Position numbers and translations under genes: made by a program. Positions 7,763-14,933 of a stretch of DNA of 64,000 nucleotides are shown piece by piece. This stretch comes from Hymenobacter cyanobacteriorum (GTDB taxonomy: Bacteria; Bacteroidota; Bacteroidia; Cytophagales; Hymenobacteraceae), in the NCBI RefSeq assembly GCF_022631375.1, contig NZ_JALBGC010000001.1, forward strand, positions 1-64,000, given 5' to 3'. Position 1 is the stretch's first letter; each line of letters opens with the position of its first letter. The notes beneath the pieces were generated by a model that saw only the letters and a list, made by a program, of their open reading frames with translations, ran no database searches and was not told the DNA's origin.

Positions 7763-8514
7763 GAACCCCGCTGCAGGGTGTCTGGAACGTGGTGCGGTTC
7801 AACTGGCCGTTCTACCTCGGGGCCGGTGCCGCCGCGCTGAGCTTGGCGGGCGTGGGGCTGGCCGGCCCGGCCGCCTTGCGCCCGTATGCCGCGCTGCTGC
7901 TGGCCCTGGCGCTGCTGCCGATGCTGCTGTCGCTGCTCATCACGGCCTACATCTACGATTTTTCTGCGCTGTACCGGTTCCAGTGGCTGCCGGAGTTGGG
8001 GCCAGCGCCAACGGCGCTGCTCACGCTCAGCGCGGGCTTCGATGAAATCAGCGCGCCGCTCGCGCATCTGTACCCAACGGCCAGCCTGCTGGCGGCCGAT
8101 TTCTACGATGCGGCCCGGCACACCGAGCCGTCCATCCAGCGGGCCCGGCGGGCCTACCCACCCTACCCCGGCACCCGCACCGTGGACACCCGCGCCGCCC
8201 TGCCGCTGGCCAATGCTTCCATCGACTTAGCAGTGGCTTTTCTGGCCGCCCACGAAATCCGCGATGCCGCCGAACGGGCCGCTTTTTTTCAGGAAATTGC
8301 GCGGGTGCTGGCCCCCACCGGCACCGTGGTGGTGACGGAACACCTGCGCGACCCGGCCAATTTTCTGGCCTATACCATCGGTTTTCTGCACTTTCATTCG
8401 CGCCGCGCCTGGCGGGCTACTTTCCGGGCGGCCGGGCTGCGGGTGGAGCGCGAGGTCAGCATCACGCCTTTCATCATCGCCTTCATCCTGCGCAAACATG
8501 GTTCTGCAGCTTAA
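7750..8514 (+). CDS. Class I SAM-dependent methyltransferase, membrane-anchored
   Basis: A 254-residue protein. Two N-terminal hydrophobic segments (about 17-75) precede a type-11 methyltransferase region: TLSAGFDEISAPLA in place of the usual glycine motif, LLAADFYD (acidic loop), LPLANASIDLAVAFLAAHEI (motif II) and RVLAPTGTVVVTEHLRD (motif III). The SAM-binding glycine motif is poorly conserved, so activity is uncertain. The ATG at 7750 overlaps the end of the DUF2071 gene by 13 nt. Its substrate is unknown; the membrane anchor and neighbours suggest a lipid or quinone-like substrate, which is inference only. Confidence 0.75.
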   Translation: MAPLRTPLQGVWNVVRFNWPFYLGAGAAALSLAGVGLAGPAALRPYAALLLALALLPMLLSLLITAYIYDFSALYRFQWLPELGPAPTALLTLSAGFDEISAPLAHLYPTASLLAADFYDAARHTEPSIQRARRAYPPYPGTRTVDTRAALPLANASIDLAVAFLAAHEIRDAAERAAFFQEIARVLAPTGTVVVTEHLRDPANFLAYTIGFLHFHSRRAWRATFRAAGLRVEREVSITPFIIAFILRKHGSAA

Positions 8515-8899
8515 GCTCGTGGGCTTTTTTCTCGTCGTTCTGGCACTGCTGCACGCCGGTTTTGCCCGCTATTTCAACTGGCGCACCGAATTCGCGCCCG
8601 TCAGCCTGATAAACCGGCAAATGATGTACGTGCACACCTTTTTCGTCGCTTTCACCGTGCTGCTCATGGGCGTGCTCTGCCTCACCTCGGCCCCCGAGCT
8701 GGTGGGCACGCCGCTGGGCCGCCGGGTGGCCCTGGGCTGCGGCGTGTTCTGGCTGGCGCGGCTGTTCATGCAATTCTTCGGTTACTCGCCCGAGCTCTGG
8801 CGCGGCAAGCGCTTCGAAACCGGCGTGCACGTCGTGTTCATCGGCTTCTGGAGCTACCTGAGTGCCTTGTTTCTGCTGGTCGGGCTGGGCGACGGCTGA
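8498..8899 (+). CDS. Four-helix membrane protein, unknown function
   Basis: A 133-residue protein with four predicted membrane helices (about 4-22, 45-63, 78-95 and 110-130) and few charged loops (RYFNWRTEFAP, RGKRFETG). The start overlaps the methyltransferase gene by 17 nt. No known domain is recognised with confidence. It is the last gene of the DoxX-DUF2071-methyltransferase-membrane protein run, and a convergent hydrolase gene begins 14 bp further on. Confidence 0.75.
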   Translation: MVLQLKLVGFFLVVLALLHAGFARYFNWRTEFAPVSLINRQMMYVHTFFVAFTVLLMGVLCLTSAPELVGTPLGRRVALGCGVFWLARLFMQFFGYSPELWRGKRFETGVHVVFIGFWSYLSALFLLVGLGDG

Positions 8900-8913
8900 C
8901 TTTAGCCGCCGCT

Positions 8914-9744
8914 TTAGCTTCGCCTGGCCGCCAGAAAGCGCGTCACCTCCCGCACGTACTTGTCGCCGTACGCGGCCTCGGTTAGTTTATAAAACCCCGC
9001 CAGGTGCCCGCCCTCGAAGCACAGCACCTGCCGGCGCTGCCGCCACCGGGCTTGCCGGGCTACCAGTACCGAGTCGGCCAGGGGCGTTTGGATGTCGCCC
9101 GTACCGCCCACCAGCAGCCAGGGGCAATACACGCGGCGCGCCACGCGGGCGTAGTCGGCCGCCTCGGCGGGCAGCGTCACGGTTTTCTGGTAGCGCCCGA
9201 ATTGCTCGGCCACAATGCGCTGCGGGCTGGTCACGTAGCCCTCGGCAATGAAAAAGTCGCACTTGCTGGTGGCCGCCACTTCCGAGCCCATGATGGTGCC
9301 CATCGAGAAGCCCATGATGCCCGTACGGCTGCGCGGGTAGCGCTGCCGGGCATCGGCCAGCACGGTGCGCAGGTCGGTGCTGAATTCGGGGTAGTAGAGC
9401 CGCTGCGGCTCGATGGCAAAGTCGCTGCTGTGCCCGAAGCCGCGGTAGTCGAACAGGTACACCCGGTAGCCGCCCTGGCTCAGCGCGCGCGCCTGCCAGA
9501 GCCAGTACGACATATTGTTGGCATCGCCGTAGGCCAGCACCATCGTGGTGTGCTGGTCGGGCGCGTTGGCGGCGGGCTCCACAATCCAGCCCGTCAGCCG
9601 GGCATGGTCGGGCGTGGCGAGGGCAGTGGTTTGGTAGCGCAGGCCCAGCGAATCGGGTGTGCCAATCCACTCGCGGGTAGGCCTGAGCGCCCACGCCCAT
9701 GTGTTGAGCAATAAGAAACAGCTTAGCAGAAGTACGCGGCGCAT
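8914..9744 (-). CDS. Alpha/beta hydrolase, secreted or membrane-anchored
   Basis: A 276-residue hydrolase with N-terminal signal or anchor MRRVLLLSCFLLLNTWAWA. It has strand TTMVLAYGDANN, then VYLFDYRGFGHS (HG-loop equivalent) and nucleophile elbow GFSMGTIMG; the acid is probably in GGTGDIQTP and the His in FEGGHLAGF, completing a Ser-Asp-His triad. It resembles BEM46/YfhR-type hydrolases in the periplasm. The substrate is unknown. The start at 9744 is preferred because it begins the signal segment. A perfect 15-bp stem lies 17 bp upstream. Confidence 0.85.
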   Translation of the reverse strand: MRRVLLLSCFLLLNTWAWALRPTREWIGTPDSLGLRYQTTALATPDHARLTGWIVEPAANAPDQHTTMVLAYGDANNMSYWLWQARALSQGGYRVYLFDYRGFGHSSDFAIEPQRLYYPEFSTDLRTVLADARQRYPRSRTGIMGFSMGTIMGSEVAATSKCDFFIAEGYVTSPQRIVAEQFGRYQKTVTLPAEAADYARVARRVYCPWLLVGGTGDIQTPLADSVLVARQARWRQRRQVLCFEGGHLAGFYKLTEAAYGDKYVREVTRFLAARRS

Positions 9745-9761
9745 AGACGGGACACTAAAAT

Positions 9762-9801
9762 GGGGATGAAAGACTGCCGCTACAGACAGTCTTTCATCCC
9801 C
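9762..9801 (-). terminator. Perfect hairpin, probable terminator of the HIT-NuiA gene
   Basis: GGGGATGAAAGACTG and its exact complement CAGTCTTTCATCCCC enclose a 10-nt loop. On the minus strand the stem is followed by ATTTTAG, a weak T-run. It sits between the HIT-NuiA stop and the hydrolase start, so it could also act as a leader structure. Confidence 0.6.
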
Positions 9802-9851
9802 ACCGTTGCAGCCGTTCGTCCACAAGGCGAGCTACTGCGTCAGTATCATTA

Positions 9852-10682
9852 TCAGGTTTCCGTGAGCACGGTTTTGAAGCCGGCCAGCGTGCCATCCGCC
9901 ATTCGGCCCAAGGCGTAGGCATTGATTTTCGGCCCCGAGCCCACGCGATACACCTGCACCCCATCCATGTCCTGCTTCATGAACATCTGCAGGGCTTTGT
10001 AGCGGTTCGACAGCGCCACGTCGTCCAGCACACCATCATCGGCCGTGTGGTTGCGCAGAAACTGGGTCAGCTCCACGGCTTCCACTTTGGCACCGGCGGG
10101 CTCGCCCAGCAGCTTCAGCAGCGCGGCGTTGCTCAGCTCGCCGCCCGGCGCGGTATAAGTTACGGCTTCGAGCGGCGCATCCGATTCGCTCAGGAAGTGC
10201 AGGCCGGCTACCTGCTTTTGCAGCTCGGCCGGCACAGCCGCGCCGGCACTGGCCCCGGCAGGCTTGGCTTCGGCCAGGCCGCTGCCGCCTTCCACTTTGG
10301 CCGCTATGGCGGCGGCTAGCTCCTTCATGCGCTCCTCGGGCACTTTGATTTTGGGGTTGGCGAAATTCATATCCGCCACCTTGTTCATCGGAATGAGGTG
10401 AATGTGGGCGTGCGGCACTTCCAGCCCAATCACGGCCACGCCGATGCGCTTGCACGGCACGGCCGCCTGCACGGCCTTGGCCACGCGCTGCGCAAACACG
10501 TGCAGGGCGGCCAGTTCATCGGCCGGCAGGTCGAAAATGTAGTCGACTTCCTTTTTCGGAATCACCAGCGCGTGGCCTTCCACCAGCGGGGTGATGTCGA
10601 GAAACGCGAGGTGGCGGCCGTCCTCGGCCACTTTATACGCCGGCAATTCGCCGGAAACGATGCGGGAGAAAATCGAAGGCAT
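9852..10682 (-). CDS. HIT-family hydrolase fused to nuclease A inhibitor (NuiA-like) domain
   Basis: A 276-residue two-domain protein. Residues 1-115 are a complete HIT (Hint-type nucleotide hydrolase/transferase) domain: SRIVSGELPAYKV, HALVIPKKEV and the histidine triad HAHIHLIP at 91-98 (His91, His93, His95). An Ala-rich linker (131-150) leads to residues 151-276, which match the Nostoc nuclease A inhibitor NuiA: GLHFLSESDAPLEAV aligns with its GLLFMSES segment, VEAVELTQFLR with the central strand, and YRVGSGPKINAYALGR plus GTLAGFKTV with the end. Glu166 matches the NuiA glutamate that binds the nuclease metal site, and the chain ends in ET as NuiA does. A typical HIT protein is about 130 residues, so this is a genuine extension in one frame. 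No signal peptide: cytoplasmic. Confidence 0.88.
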   Translation of the reverse strand: MPSIFSRIVSGELPAYKVAEDGRHLAFLDITPLVEGHALVIPKKEVDYIFDLPADELAALHVFAQRVAKAVQAAVPCKRIGVAVIGLEVPHAHIHLIPMNKVADMNFANPKIKVPEERMKELAAAIAAKVEGGSGLAEAKPAGASAGAAVPAELQKQVAGLHFLSESDAPLEAVTYTAPGGELSNAALLKLLGEPAGAKVEAVELTQFLRNHTADDGVLDDVALSNRYKALQMFMKQDMDGVQVYRVGSGPKINAYALGRMADGTLAGFKTVLTET

Positions 10683-10691
10683 GGGGATTGG

Positions 10692-10819
10692 GGCTACAAG
10701 CTTTAGGCTGCAAGCTGCAAGCTTTTTCGCAAATAATCCAGCAAGCAAGAACTCTCGGAACAATAAAGCCGCAAGCACCAAAAGATGCTTGCGGCTTATA
10801 GCTTGAGGCTTGCAGCTTA
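10692..10819. repeat. Word-built inverted repeat (AAGCTGCAAGC type)
   Basis: The left side repeats AAGCTTTAGGCTGCAAGCTGCAAGC-like words; the right side carries the complement (GCTTGAGGCTTGCAGCTT). The greA terminator hairpin lies inside. The structure fills the gap between the greA stop and the HIT-NuiA start and would sit in the HIT-NuiA leader. Confidence 0.65.
10766..10797 (-). terminator. Intrinsic terminator of greA
   Basis: AAGCCGCAAGCA / TGCTTGCGGCTT hairpin with an 8-nt loop. On the minus strand the stem ends in GGCTTTATT, 30 bp after the greA stop codon. Confidence 0.75.
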
Positions 10820-10826
10820 AAAAACG

Positions 10827-11303
10827 CTACCGGCTTATCTCCAGAATCTGAAATTGCAGCTTGCCGGCGGGCACCGTGATTTCGGCCGTGTCGCCGGCCG
10901 ATTTGCCCAGCAGGCCTTTGCCGATGGGCGACTTCACCGAGATTTTGCCGGCGGCCAGGTTGGCTTCTTCCTCGGCCACCAGGGTGTAGTCGAGCACCAT
11001 ATTATTTTTCAGGTTTTTCAGTTTCACCTTGCTCATGATGAGCACCTTGCTGAAATCCATATTGGTTTCGTCGATGAGGCGGGCATTGCCCAATACCTCT
11101 TCGAGCTTTGATATTTTGAGTTCCAGCAGGCCTTGGGCGTCCTTGGCGGCGTCGTATTCGGCGTTTTCGCTCAGGTCGCCTTTGTCGCGGGCTTCGCGCA
11201 GGTCTTCAGCGGCCTTGGCCCGACCCCGAATTTTGAGGTCCTGGAGCTCGTCCTTCAGTTTTTGCAGGCCTTCGGGGGTGTAATAATTGATGGTGCTGGC
11301 CAT
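10827..11303 (-). CDS. greA: Transcription elongation factor GreA
   Basis: A 158-residue protein, full family length. The N-terminal coiled coil (about 10-75) carries the acidic tip DLSENAEYDAAKDAQG, whose Asp and Glu drive RNA cleavage by backtracked RNA polymerase. The C-terminal FKBP-like domain is marked by SPIGKGLLGK. It rescues stalled polymerase in the cytoplasm. A -7 box lies about 83 nt upstream (11386-11393), and an intrinsic-terminator-like hairpin (11339-11369) sits between promoter and start codon, suggesting attenuation of its own transcription. Confidence 0.97.
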   Translation of the reverse strand: MASTINYYTPEGLQKLKDELQDLKIRGRAKAAEDLREARDKGDLSENAEYDAAKDAQGLLELKISKLEEVLGNARLIDETNMDFSKVLIMSKVKLKNLKNNMVLDYTLVAEEEANLAAGKISVKSPIGKGLLGKSAGDTAEITVPAGKLQFQILEISR

Positions 11304-11338
11304 GGGAGTAGATGCTTGACGGTTTGGCTAAAAAGCAA

Positions 11339-11369
11339 GGAGAACGGCTGGCACTGCCAACCGTTCTCC
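11339..11369 (-). terminator. Terminator-like hairpin in the greA leader / after the dehydrogenase gene
   Basis: On the minus strand GGAGAACGG, TTGGCA, GTGCCAG and CCGTTCTCC form a long stem followed by TTGCTTTTT. It lies downstream of the dehydrogenase stop (11405) but also downstream of the greA -7 box, so both transcripts would meet it. Confidence 0.75.
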
Positions 11370-11385
11370 CTTCTTAGGTTCCTGG

Positions 11386-11393
11386 CAAAGATA
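11386..11393 (-). promoter_or_regulatory. -7 box for greA
   Basis: Minus strand TATCTTTG, a perfect match to TAnnTTTG. Expected RNA start near 11380, giving a leader of about 77 nt that contains the 11339-11369 hairpin. Confidence 0.6.
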
Positions 11394-11404
11394 CGCAAAA
11401 CGAA

Positions 11405-12385
11405 TTAGCTCCCCGCGTTTGCCCCCAACGCCCCGGCCCGAAAAGCCCGAATTTTCTCCACCAGCACCTCGTTGATGCGGGCGTAGCTCTCAAACGTCCA
11501 GCCGCCTACGTGCGGCGTGAGCACCACATTGGGAGCGGCTTTCAGGAAATCGAACGTGGCCTGCTGCGCCGGGCTGAGGCTATTCAGCTTCTCGTTGTCA
11601 AGCACGTCGAGCGCCGCGCCACGCACCATGCCGGCCTGCAACGCCCGCACCAACGCAGCCTGGTCCACCACTTCGCCCCGGGCCGTATTCATTACCCAAA
11701 TCGGCTTAGCGAAGCTCGCCAGGAAGGATTCATCCACAAAATGGTGATTAGCCACTGAGTACGGAATGTGCAGGCTGAGCACATCGGCACGGGCCTGCAA
11801 CTCGGCCAACGGCACCAGCGTGGCGTGGCCGTCGGTGGTCACGGCCGGGTCACTATCATGCGCCAGCACGATGCAGCCAAATGCCCCCAGCCGCCGCGCA
11901 AACGCCCGCCCCATGTGCCCATACCCTAGCAGCCCAATGGTCTTGCCGCCGATTTCAGTGCCCCGGCTAGCCTCGCGCCGCCACTGGCCCTGGCGCACCT
12001 CGTGGTCGGCCCGCACGATGTTACGCAGCAGCCCCAGCAGCAGCCCCACGGCAAATTCGCCCACCGCGTCGCGGTTGCCTTCCGGCGCGTTCAACAGCGT
12101 AACGCTGGCCGCCGCCATTGCGGCTTCGTCAATATTATCGGTGCCGGCCCCGGCGCGGGCCACGTAACGCAGGTGCGGGCCGTGGGCCAGCAGGTCGGCA
12201 GTCACGCGCAGCTTGCTGCGAACCACCAGGCCTTCGTATGGCTTGGCAGCGAGAGCAGTGGGTACTTCGGCGGCGGTGAGGTTGGGTTGGTAATCTATTT
12301 CGACCCCGATGCTTTGGAGCAGCGGCTGCAGCGAGGGGTGCATTTCGTCAACGACGAGGCAGATACTCATAGATTTTAAAGACAT
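11405..12385 (-). CDS. D-isomer-specific 2-hydroxyacid dehydrogenase (phosphoglycerate dehydrogenase-like)
   Basis: A 326-residue NAD-dependent oxidoreductase. Rossmann motif GLLGYGHMGRAFARRLGAFG is at about 145-165. Catalytic Arg is in NTARGEVVD, and the Glu/His relay ends with LTPHVGGWT. Length fits the short form of 3-phosphoglycerate dehydrogenase without an ACT domain, as common in Bacteroidota, but glycerate or hydroxypyruvate reductase activity is possible. If it is SerA it would feed serine synthesis with the SerC-like enzyme at 44521. The first ATG directly follows the ksgA stop codon (TAA-ATG); an alternative ATG is five codons in. The two genes are probably co-transcribed. Confidence 0.85.
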   Translation of the reverse strand: MSLKSMSICLVVDEMHPSLQPLLQSIGVEIDYQPNLTAAEVPTALAAKPYEGLVVRSKLRVTADLLAHGPHLRYVARAGAGTDNIDEAAMAAASVTLLNAPEGNRDAVGEFAVGLLLGLLRNIVRADHEVRQGQWRREASRGTEIGGKTIGLLGYGHMGRAFARRLGAFGCIVLAHDSDPAVTTDGHATLVPLAELQARADVLSLHIPYSVANHHFVDESFLASFAKPIWVMNTARGEVVDQAALVRALQAGMVRGAALDVLDNEKLNSLSPAQQATFDFLKAAPNVVLTPHVGGWTFESYARINEVLVEKIRAFRAGALGANAGS

Positions 12386-13216
12386 TTACTCAGCCACATC
12401 ACTAATATCCAGGTCCGGCAACGCTGCCCCACCCGCCATGTGCTGGCCTACGTGCTGGGTCAACCTCACGAAATCAGCTACGCCCAGTTGCTCGGCGCGC
12501 TTCTCGAAAATGGGTTCCGTCGTCGCTTCGGCGGGCATCCCAAACGGTTTCAGCGCATTGCGCAGCGTCTTGCGGCGCGTCTGAAACGCCTGCTTCACTA
12601 CCCGGAAGAATAGCTTCTCGTCGCAGTCGAGTTGCTGCACGTCGTTGCGCGTGAGGCGCACCACGGCCGACTCCACTTTGGGCGGCGGGTTGAAAACGTG
12701 CGGCGGCACCGTGAACAGGTACTCAATGGTATAGAACGCCTGCAGCAGCACGCTCAGGATGCCGTAGGTTTTCGAGCCGGGCGGCTCGGCCAGGCGCTGG
12801 GCCACTTCCTTCTGAATCATGCCCACCACCTCGCGCACCTGCTGGCGGTTGTTGAGCACGGCGAAAAAAATCTGGCTGCTGATGTTGTAGGGAAAGTTGC
12901 CGATGATGGCCAGCGGCTGGTCCGGGAACATCGTGGCCAGGCTCTGCTTCAGAAAATCGGTGGCGTAGATGCGGTCGGCCAGCGCCGGGTAGTGCACTTT
13001 CAGGTAAGCCACCGACTCGGTATCAATCTCGACCACGCTGGTCTGGTAGGCCGGGTTCTGGAGCAGGTACTGCGTGAGCACGCCCATGCCCGGCCCGATT
13101 TCGAGCACCTCTTTCACGCCATCTGGCAGTTGCAACGCGCCCACGATGTTGCGGGCAATATTCGGGTCGGCCAGAAAGTGCTGGCCTAAGTGCTTTTTGG
13201 GGCGAACGGTATTCAC
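12386..13216 (-). CDS. rsmA: 16S rRNA dimethyladenosine transferase KsgA/RsmA
   Basis: A 276-residue enzyme that dimethylates two adjacent adenosines in the 3' terminal hairpin of 16S rRNA during 30S maturation. Motifs: N-terminal PKKHLGQHFLAD, SAM-binding VLEIGPGMGVLT and catalytic NFPYNISS (NLPY-type). The start is a GTG at 13216 (MNTVRPKKHLGQHF); upstream in-frame sequence runs into an inverted repeat and looks non-coding. The stop abuts the ATG of the dehydrogenase gene, indicating an operon. Confidence 0.95.
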   Translation of the reverse strand: MNTVRPKKHLGQHFLADPNIARNIVGALQLPDGVKEVLEIGPGMGVLTQYLLQNPAYQTSVVEIDTESVAYLKVHYPALADRIYATDFLKQSLATMFPDQPLAIIGNFPYNISSQIFFAVLNNRQQVREVVGMIQKEVAQRLAEPPGSKTYGILSVLLQAFYTIEYLFTVPPHVFNPPPKVESAVVRLTRNDVQQLDCDEKLFFRVVKQAFQTRRKTLRNALKPFGMPAEATTEPIFEKRAEQLGVADFVRLTQHVGQHMAGGAALPDLDISDVAE

Positions 13217-13217
13217 G

Positions 13218-13316
13218 GAGTGGTGAAGTGGTGAAATAGTGAGGTGGTGAGGATATTGAAGCGACCGGAAGGATGGATTGAAAACCCACCACCTCACCAT
13301 TTCACCACCTCACCTC
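13218..13316. repeat. Word-built inverted repeat (GTGGTGAAGTGGTGA type)
   Basis: Left arm 13218-13252 iterates GTGGTGAA / GTGAGGTGGTGAGG. Right arm 13285-13316 iterates the complement (CCACCACCTCACC, TTTCACCACCTCACC). It fills the gap between the divergent ksgA and aminopeptidase genes. Confidence 0.8.
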
Positions 13317-13355
13317 TACCTTGCGGCCTCAAATCTACGGCCTTCAACTCCGCTT

Positions 13356-14813
13356 ATGTCCTTAGCCCTCGCTCACGCGGCCGCCGCGCCGGCCCAGTCC
13401 ACGCAGGTTTTCATCCTGCCCGCTGGCACCACCACCCTGCCCTATGCCGCCGCCGGCGACCTTTCGGCCGCCGCCCGCCAGTACGTAGACGCCGCCCTCG
13501 CCGACGACCAGAAACTCGTTCACCTCAACCATTTCAGCCACCACCACTACTTCGTGGTGCTCGCCGATAAGCCCACCACCGTCCAGATAGCTGAGCAGCT
13601 GCGCCGCGCCGGCCACACCCTCCACGCCCAGTTTAAGGCCGAAAAAGTAGCCGAGGTATTCATCGAAAACCACAGCGAAACTGCCAACGCTGCTCTCCTG
13701 CTCGCCGAGGGTCTGGCCCTGACCGCCTACCAGTTCGAAGGCTACAAAACCGACGAGAAATCGCGCAAAGCCCCGGCCCTGAAAGAAGTTTACCTGGTCG
13801 GCAACGCCGCCAGCGCCGCCCAAATCCACGAGCTCGACGGTCTGCTGCAAGGTGTCATCCTAGCCCGCGACCTCGTGAATGCGCCGCTCAATAAGCTCAA
13901 CGCCGTGCAATTTGCCGAGCGCATGGCCCAGGCCGGCGACAAGGCCGGTTACACTACCGATATCCTCGACCTGGCCAAAATCGAAGCCCTGCGCATGGGC
14001 GGCCTGCTCGCCGTGAACCTCGGTTCGCCCGAGCCGCCCACCTTCAGCATCCTCGAATACAAGCCCGCCAACGCCAAAAACGTTAAGCCCTACGTCCTCG
14101 TCGGCAAAGGCGTGGTGTTCGATACCGGCGGTCTCAGCCTCAAGCCCACGCCCAACAGTATGGACCTGATGAAATGCGACATGGCCGGCGGCGCGGCCGT
14201 GGCCGGCACGCTCTTCGCCCTGGCTAAAAACCAGGTGCCGCTGCACGTCATCGGCCTCGTGCCCGCCACCGACAACCGCCCCGGCGGCCTCGCCTACGCC
14301 CCCGGCGACGTCATCACCATGCACTCCGGCCTCACCGTCGAAGTAAAAAACACCGACGCCGAAGGCCGTCTGCTCCTCGCCGATGCCCTCAGCTTCGCCA
14401 AGCGCTACGAGCCCCAACTGGTTATCGACTTGGCTACCCTTACCGGCGCCGCCGTGCGCGCCCTCGGCACCGAAGCAAGCGCCTCGATGGGCACCGCCGA
14501 GCCCGCCACGATGCAAAAGCTCTCCGAAGCCGGCTATACCGTGCACGAGCGCCTCGTGGAGTTTCCGCTCTGGGATGAGTACGCCGACCACATCAAGTCC
14601 GACATCGCTGACCTCAGCAATTTGGGAAAGGGTGAAGCCGGCCATATTTCGGCTGCCAAATTTCTGGAGCGCTTCGCCATCGGCTACCCTTGGATTCATC
14701 TCGACATCGCTGGTCCCGCCTACCTAACCGTGCCCGAGAGCTACCGCGGCAAAGGCGGCACCGGCGTGGGCGTGCGCCTGCTGTATGAGTTCCTTACCAA
14801 GCAACTTGGCTAA
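13356..14813 (+). CDS. pepA: Leucyl aminopeptidase (M17 family)
   Basis: A 485-residue cytosolic metallopeptidase removing N-terminal residues from peptides. The catalytic domain carries the two-metal site in VGKGVVFDTGGLSLKP (Lys and Asp), MKCDMAGGAA (Asp) and the family signature NTDAEGRLLLADAL (Asp, Glu, Arg). The N-terminal macro-like domain (1-160) is less conserved. TACCTTGC, a near -7 box, lies about 32 nt upstream at 13317. The start at 13356 is chosen because upstream codons fall in the inverted repeat. Confidence 0.95.
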   Translation: MSLALAHAAAAPAQSTQVFILPAGTTTLPYAAAGDLSAAARQYVDAALADDQKLVHLNHFSHHHYFVVLADKPTTVQIAEQLRRAGHTLHAQFKAEKVAEVFIENHSETANAALLLAEGLALTAYQFEGYKTDEKSRKAPALKEVYLVGNAASAAQIHELDGLLQGVILARDLVNAPLNKLNAVQFAERMAQAGDKAGYTTDILDLAKIEALRMGGLLAVNLGSPEPPTFSILEYKPANAKNVKPYVLVGKGVVFDTGGLSLKPTPNSMDLMKCDMAGGAAVAGTLFALAKNQVPLHVIGLVPATDNRPGGLAYAPGDVITMHSGLTVEVKNTDAEGRLLLADALSFAKRYEPQLVIDLATLTGAAVRALGTEASASMGTAEPATMQKLSEAGYTVHERLVEFPLWDEYADHIKSDIADLSNLGKGEAGHISAAKFLERFAIGYPWIHLDIAGPAYLTVPESYRGKGGTGVGVRLLYEFLTKQLG

Positions 14814-14816
14814 GGA

Positions 14817-14921
14817 AACGTCATGCAGAGCGCAGCGAAGCATCTCGCGTGCCACCACTAATTCTAATCGATTAGATTTACTTGAGCACGCGAGATGCTT
14901 CGCTGCGCTCTGCATGACGTT
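14817..14921. repeat. GCATGACG-family inverted repeat
   Basis: Arms AACGTCATGCAGAGCGCAGC and GCGCTCTGCATGACGTT are complementary over about 40 bp including GAAGCATCTCGCGTG, with a loop containing TCTAATCGATTAGA. It lies between pepA and pdxA. Confidence 0.9.
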
Positions 14922-14933
14922 CCGCTCCTGACA

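Noticed and set aside
9852..10682. HIT-NuiA junction as a sequencing frameshift joining two genes
   Set aside because: The frame is continuous, the linker is normal Ala-rich low-complexity sequence and codon use does not change; there is no start signal before the second domain.
11339..11369. Metabolite riboswitch or T-box before greA
   Set aside because: Only one simple stem is present; no conserved aptamer elements or T-box sequence.
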